Source: Auricularia sp. M13 (Eukaryota; Basidiomycota; Agaricomycetes; Auriculariales; Auriculariaceae). From it: a DNA stretch of 64,000 nucleotides. Of the stretch, positions 62,735 through 64,000 are shown in pieces. Both the position numbers and the translations under genes were made by a program. The notes under the pieces are model-generated. The model did not search any database. It saw nothing but the letters and a program-made list of their open reading frames with translations, and was not told where the DNA came from. The stretch is from the NCBI GenBank assembly GCA_037042915.1, contig CM073204.1, positions 434,001 to 498,000 on the forward strand, given 5' to 3'. Every line of letters starts with the position of its first letter. Position 1 is the stretch's first letter.

Positions 62735-64000
62735 ATGCCCCGCTTCTCAGCGCTCCTCACCATCGTTTTCCTCTTCTCTACTCTCCTTCTCGCTGCACAC
62801 GGACACCTCGGCAACGGCCACGCCGGGAAGGCACTGCACCACCGCGGCCCGACGGCCGTGACGAGCGCGGCGCAGGTGCTGCGCAGCCGCCAGCTCACGC
62901 GCGAGGAGCTCGTGCGCCGCACAAAACTCGCCGAGGAGAAACGTACCCAGACTTGCCCCGCGTACGTCGCCCCCCTCTCCTCCCCCGTCTTCGCGCCGCG
63001 GACTGACCGCTTCCGTCGACAGTGCCCCCCTTCCCAGCCAAAAGTGCAGCTGCCCGTACGTCCTTACATCTTCATCACTCGGAACAGAGTGTCTGACGGC
63101 GCCATCTGCAGCAACCTGACGTTCTGCTCCGGCCTCTGCTACGACTTGAGCAACACCAACTCGCACTGCGGCTCGTGCACCACCGCTTGTGCTTCCGGCA
63201 AGACTTGCTGCGGTTCGTCTTCCTCTCTGCATCGCTCCCCTTCCGCGCGCTGACGGCTAGTGACTTGAACAGGCGGCTCGTGCAAGAGCCTGCAGACAGA
63301 CCCGAGCAACTGCGGCGCGTGCGAGCGCAGCTGCCCGTCCGGAAAGATTTGCTGTGGCGGCGGGTGCATCGACGCCGCCAGCGACTGCGACAACTGCGGC
63401 GCGTGTGGCAACAAGTGCACAGGTGGCAAGAGCTGCTGTGGCGGCCAGTGCAAGGGCTCGTCTGACTTCTCGAGCGACAATGATAACTGCGGATCGTGCG
63501 TCCTTCTTCATCGTGGTTCTCGAACCTTTGCGCTAACGTGGCCCCGTCGTCCCTCTAGGTGCGGTAACAAGTGCGGCGCGGGCAAGACGTGCTGCGGCGG
63601 ACAGTGCAAGTCGAGCTCGCTCTTCCAGTCGGACTCGAACAACTGCGGCTCGTACGTCTTGTTTCTTCTCGCCGTCTTCTCTTCGCGTCGCTCACTTCTG
63701 TCCTTGTAGGTGCGGCAACAAGTGCGGCCTCGGCAAGTCGTGCTGCGGCGGCCAGTGCAAGTCCAGCTCGGATTTCGCGAGCGACTCGAATAACTGCGGC
63801 GCGTGCGGTACCAAGTGCCCCAACGGCCAGTCGTGCTGCGGCGGCAAGTGCAAGTCGTCCTCCGCCTTCGACAGCGACTGCGACAACTGCGGCTCGTGCG
63901 GCAACAAGTGCACGGGAGGCAAGAGCTGCTGTGGCGGACAGTGCAAGGGCTCGTCCGACTTCTCGAGCGACAACAATAATTGCGGCTCGTGAGTTCTCAT
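62735..64000 (+). CDS. STIG1-like cysteine-repeat secreted protein (partial, runs off right edge)
   Basis: ATG 62735; signal peptide (MPRFSALLTIVFLFSTLLLA AHG). After a basic pro-like stretch come repeated units of the type NCG.CG.KC..GK.CCGG.CKSSS..F.SD. At least six units are present before the window ends. Exons: 62735-63212, 63273-63495, 63559-63651, 63710-63988, then a donor (gtgagt) at 63989. The last three introns all fall after the same NCGS position in phase 2, so repeat units and exons were duplicated together. An in-frame 54-60-bp segment near 62962-63020 could be one more intron. The repeats resemble the STIG1/cysteine-rich secreted families; likely wall-associated, function unknown. 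Confidence 0.72.

Noticed and set aside
1-64000. tRNA or rRNA genes
   Set aside because: I saw no convincing cloverleaf or rRNA signature by eye; a tRNAscan run would decide.

Overview
The window looks like nuclear DNA of a filamentous basidiomycete, probably an agaricomycete. The support is many short GT-AG introns (mostly 43-75 bp) with gtgcg/gtaag donors and ctaac/ctgac-like branch sites, expanded F-box families, DUF6593- and DUF6534-type proteins, a fungal MscL with a C-terminal zinc ribbon, and a Ty3/Gypsy element. All exon coordinates were worked out by hand from reading frame, splice-site sequence and paralogue comparison; no database search was run.

Layout. 0-15 kb holds an F-box gene nest: gene A1 (45-2600), a 486-bp TA-flanked MITE, and two copies of a head-to-head gene pair. 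The first copy (3292-5899) keeps one gene (B1) and a 31-codon stub of its partner. The second, inverted copy (9775-14854) keeps both genes (B2, A2). Between the copies lie an isolated A-type last exon, an alcohol-dehydrogenase pseudogene and a SEC2-like Rab exchange factor. 15-21 kb holds a multi-exon gene joining an unnamed basidiomycete domain to two Zn2Cys6-like clusters, an intact MDR-family dehydrogenase (17694-18888) and a DUF6593 protein. 21-30 kb holds a Vps3844-type membrane protein and a second F-box family with one intact copy, one decayed tandem copy and one fragment. 30-37 kb holds a phenol-hydroxylase-like FAD monooxygenase, a Pro/Ser/Thr-rich protein, a DUF6534 membrane protein with a 14-nt microexon and a tiny secreted protein.

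37.7-50.2 kb is the most unusual part. A third kind of F-box gene is cut in two by a 10,987-bp DNA transposon (39059-50045). It has 15-bp perfect terminal inverted repeats, an 8-bp target duplication (CGCGCCAT) and subterminal arrays of a TTAAGGTG-like motif. A whole-looking Ty3/Gypsy element (40037-47112) with apparently identical LTRs sits inside it. The host reading frame continues exactly across the duplicated 8 bp.

50-64 kb holds two paralogous 90-aa Cys/His proteins, a second tiny secreted protein, a tandem repeat, a 71-aa single-finger protein, MscL, a YheT-type alpha/beta hydrolase and the start of a STIG1-like cysteine-repeat secreted protein that runs off the right edge.

There is no obvious single pathway. 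The window is best read as a fast-turnover region (F-box birth and death, small secreted and zinc-finger proteins, nested transposons) interleaved with conserved housekeeping genes (SEC2, Vps3844-type, MscL, YheT hydrolase).
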